From: Acidobacteriota bacterium
GTDB taxonomy: Bacteria; Actinomycetota; Acidimicrobiia; Acidimicrobiales; UBA8190
Length of the DNA: 5,501 nt
Assembly: GCA_028872975.1 (NCBI GenBank)
Contig: JAGWNV010000189.1
Span: forward strand, 1 to 5,501
Direction: 5' to 3'
Made by a program: the position numbers and the translations under genes. The notes beneath the pieces were generated by a model. The model was given only the letters and a program-made list of their open reading frames with translations. It ran no database searches and was not told where the DNA came from. Within the stretch, counting starts at the first letter, position 1, and each line of letters starts with the position of its first letter. Shown one piece after another: positions 4,703 to 5,501 of the stretch.

Positions 4703-5501
4703 CCGAGGGGGTTCACGGTCGGCTGCCTCTCCTCGAGGATGTCCTTGGCCCGGACGGCCACGGCCGGCTTCGTCTCGGGGTGGGTGAAGATGTAGAACCG
4801 GTCGTCCCGCACGGCGTCGAAGACGGCACCGGCCACGACGGAGGGGTCGATGCCGGCCGCCACCAGCTGGCGGCCCATGTCGAGGAGGGGACCGCCGTCG
4901 GTGGCCGTGGCCGGTGCCCACGACGGCCGGTTCCGCTCCGAGTGGCCGATGCCGGTGCGGACGAACCCCGGGCAGAGCACCGAGACCCCGACGGGCGACC
5001 CCGCCACCTGGAGGTCCTTGTGGAGGGTCTCGGAGATGGCCACCACGGCGTGCTTGGTGGCGTTGTAGACGCCCATGAAGGGCGGGGTGAGGAGCCCGGC
5101 GAGCGAGCCGGTGTTGACGACGTGACCCTCGCCCTGGTCCACGAGGAGGGGGACGAAGGCCCGGATGCCGTGGACGACGCCGAAGAGGTTCACCCCTATC
5201 ACCCACCGCCAGTCCTCTTCCGGCACCGACCAGACCGGGCCCGAGGCGCTGACGCCGGCGTTGTTGTGGACCAGGTGGACGGTGCCGAACCGCTCCACGG
5301 CGGCGTCCCGCAGGGCGGTCACCGAGGCTGCCTCGGAGACGTCGGTGACGCCGGGAAGGACCTCAGCGCCATCGCCGGCGAGGTCGTCGGCCGCCGACTC
5401 GAGCGCCGGCTCCTCGACGTCGGCCATGACGACCCGCATACCCTCGGCCGCCGCCTTCCGGCACACGGCCAGGCCGATGCCGCTGGCGGCACCCGTCACC
5501 A
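4699..5501 (-). CDS. SDR-family oxidoreductase (N-terminus cut by window)
   Basis: Short-chain dehydrogenase/reductase with about 266 residues visible. The first visible motif, VTGAASGIG, is the dinucleotide-binding turn, which normally begins several residues inside the protein, so the true start is just beyond the right edge; the GTG at 5499 is the Val of this motif, not a start. Numbering from it, D27 ends strand 2 (NAD preference), D53 lies in VTDVS, NNAG is at 79-82, and N104, S132, Y145 and K149 (YNATK) complete the catalytic tetrad, followed by CPGFVRTGI. The C-terminal extension with FYIFTHPETKPAVAVRAKDI (near 239-258) is longer than in FabG-like SDRs and is seen in actinobacterial SDRs near lipid-metabolism genes. 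It differs clearly from the SDR at 1830-2609, so the pair are not recent duplicates. It is coupled to the downstream CoA ligase, suggesting both act on one substrate pathway. Confidence 0.94.
   Translation of the reverse strand, partial: VTGAASGIGLAVCRKAAAEGMRVVMADVEEPALESAADDLAGDGAEVLPGVTDVSEAASVTALRDAAVERFGTVHLVHNNAGVSASGPVWSVPEEDWRWVIGVNLFGVVHGIRAFVPLLVDQGEGHVVNTGSLAGLLTPPFMGVYNATKHAVVAISETLHKDLQVAGSPVGVSVLCPGFVRTGIGHSERNRPSWAPATATDGGPLLDMGRQLVAAGIDPSVVAGAVFDAVRDDRFYIFTHPETKPAVAVRAKDILEERQPTVNPLG

Noticed and set aside
3950..4795. 281-residue plus-strand open frame antisense to the ligase
   Set aside because: It shows no recognisable motifs, and its acidic Gly/Asp/Val-rich composition mirrors the codon bias of the opposite strand.
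4703..5206. Upstream extension of the CoA ligase frame that would give a 691-residue protein
   Set aside because: It is an Arg/Pro-rich shadow of the SDR at 4699-5501. The ATGA overlap and a normal N-terminus place the start at 4702.
1..5501. Search for CRISPR repeats, tRNA/rRNA genes, insertion sequence ends, toxin-antitoxin pairs or phage genes
   Set aside because: Coding genes fill nearly the whole window, the largest gap is 68 bp, and no repeat array, cloverleaf-like segment or transposase motif was found by eye.

Overview
This is a GC-rich window (roughly 70% G+C, with strongly C/G-ending codons, GTG starts and almost no intergenic space). It looks like chromosomal DNA of an actinomycete. 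A BCP-type peroxiredoxin close to mycobacterial BcpB, a Pr6Pr membrane protein, and short-chain dehydrogenases next to an acyl-CoA synthetase all fit Actinomycetota. A lineage such as Acidimicrobiia is plausible, but this is inference from style, not proof. I see no RNA gene, mobile element, CRISPR array or phage gene.

Left part (1-948): the end of a six-helix Pr6Pr-family membrane protein gene (+, cut by the left edge) converges on a small gene for a 73-residue protein with two membrane segments (-). A hairpin lies between the two stops. The small gene and the next operon diverge from a 68-bp gap holding a -10-like box and a perfect 8-bp inverted repeat.

Middle part (949-3094, +): an uncharacterised 294-aa protein that reads as two dimeric alpha-beta barrel (EthD-like) halves is coupled through an ATGA overlap to a complete classical SDR oxidoreductase. 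Seventeen bases later comes a BCP/PrxQ-type peroxiredoxin. The first and third genes both start with GTG exactly 7 nt after a TANNNT box, the layout expected of leaderless transcripts.

Right part (3131-5501, -): a second SDR (N-terminus cut by the right edge) is coupled by another ATGA overlap to a complete 523-aa acyl-CoA synthetase. This operon converges on the peroxiredoxin gene, with a hairpin over the peroxiredoxin stop codon.

Taken together, the two SDRs and the CoA ligase suggest activation and oxidation of a carboxylic acid or lipid-like/alicyclic substrate, with the double alpha-beta barrel protein as an unassigned partner of the first SDR. The substrate cannot be read from the sequence. 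No clearly new multi-gene system is evident. The best leads are the double-barrel protein with its coupled SDR, and the repeated leaderless promoter layout.
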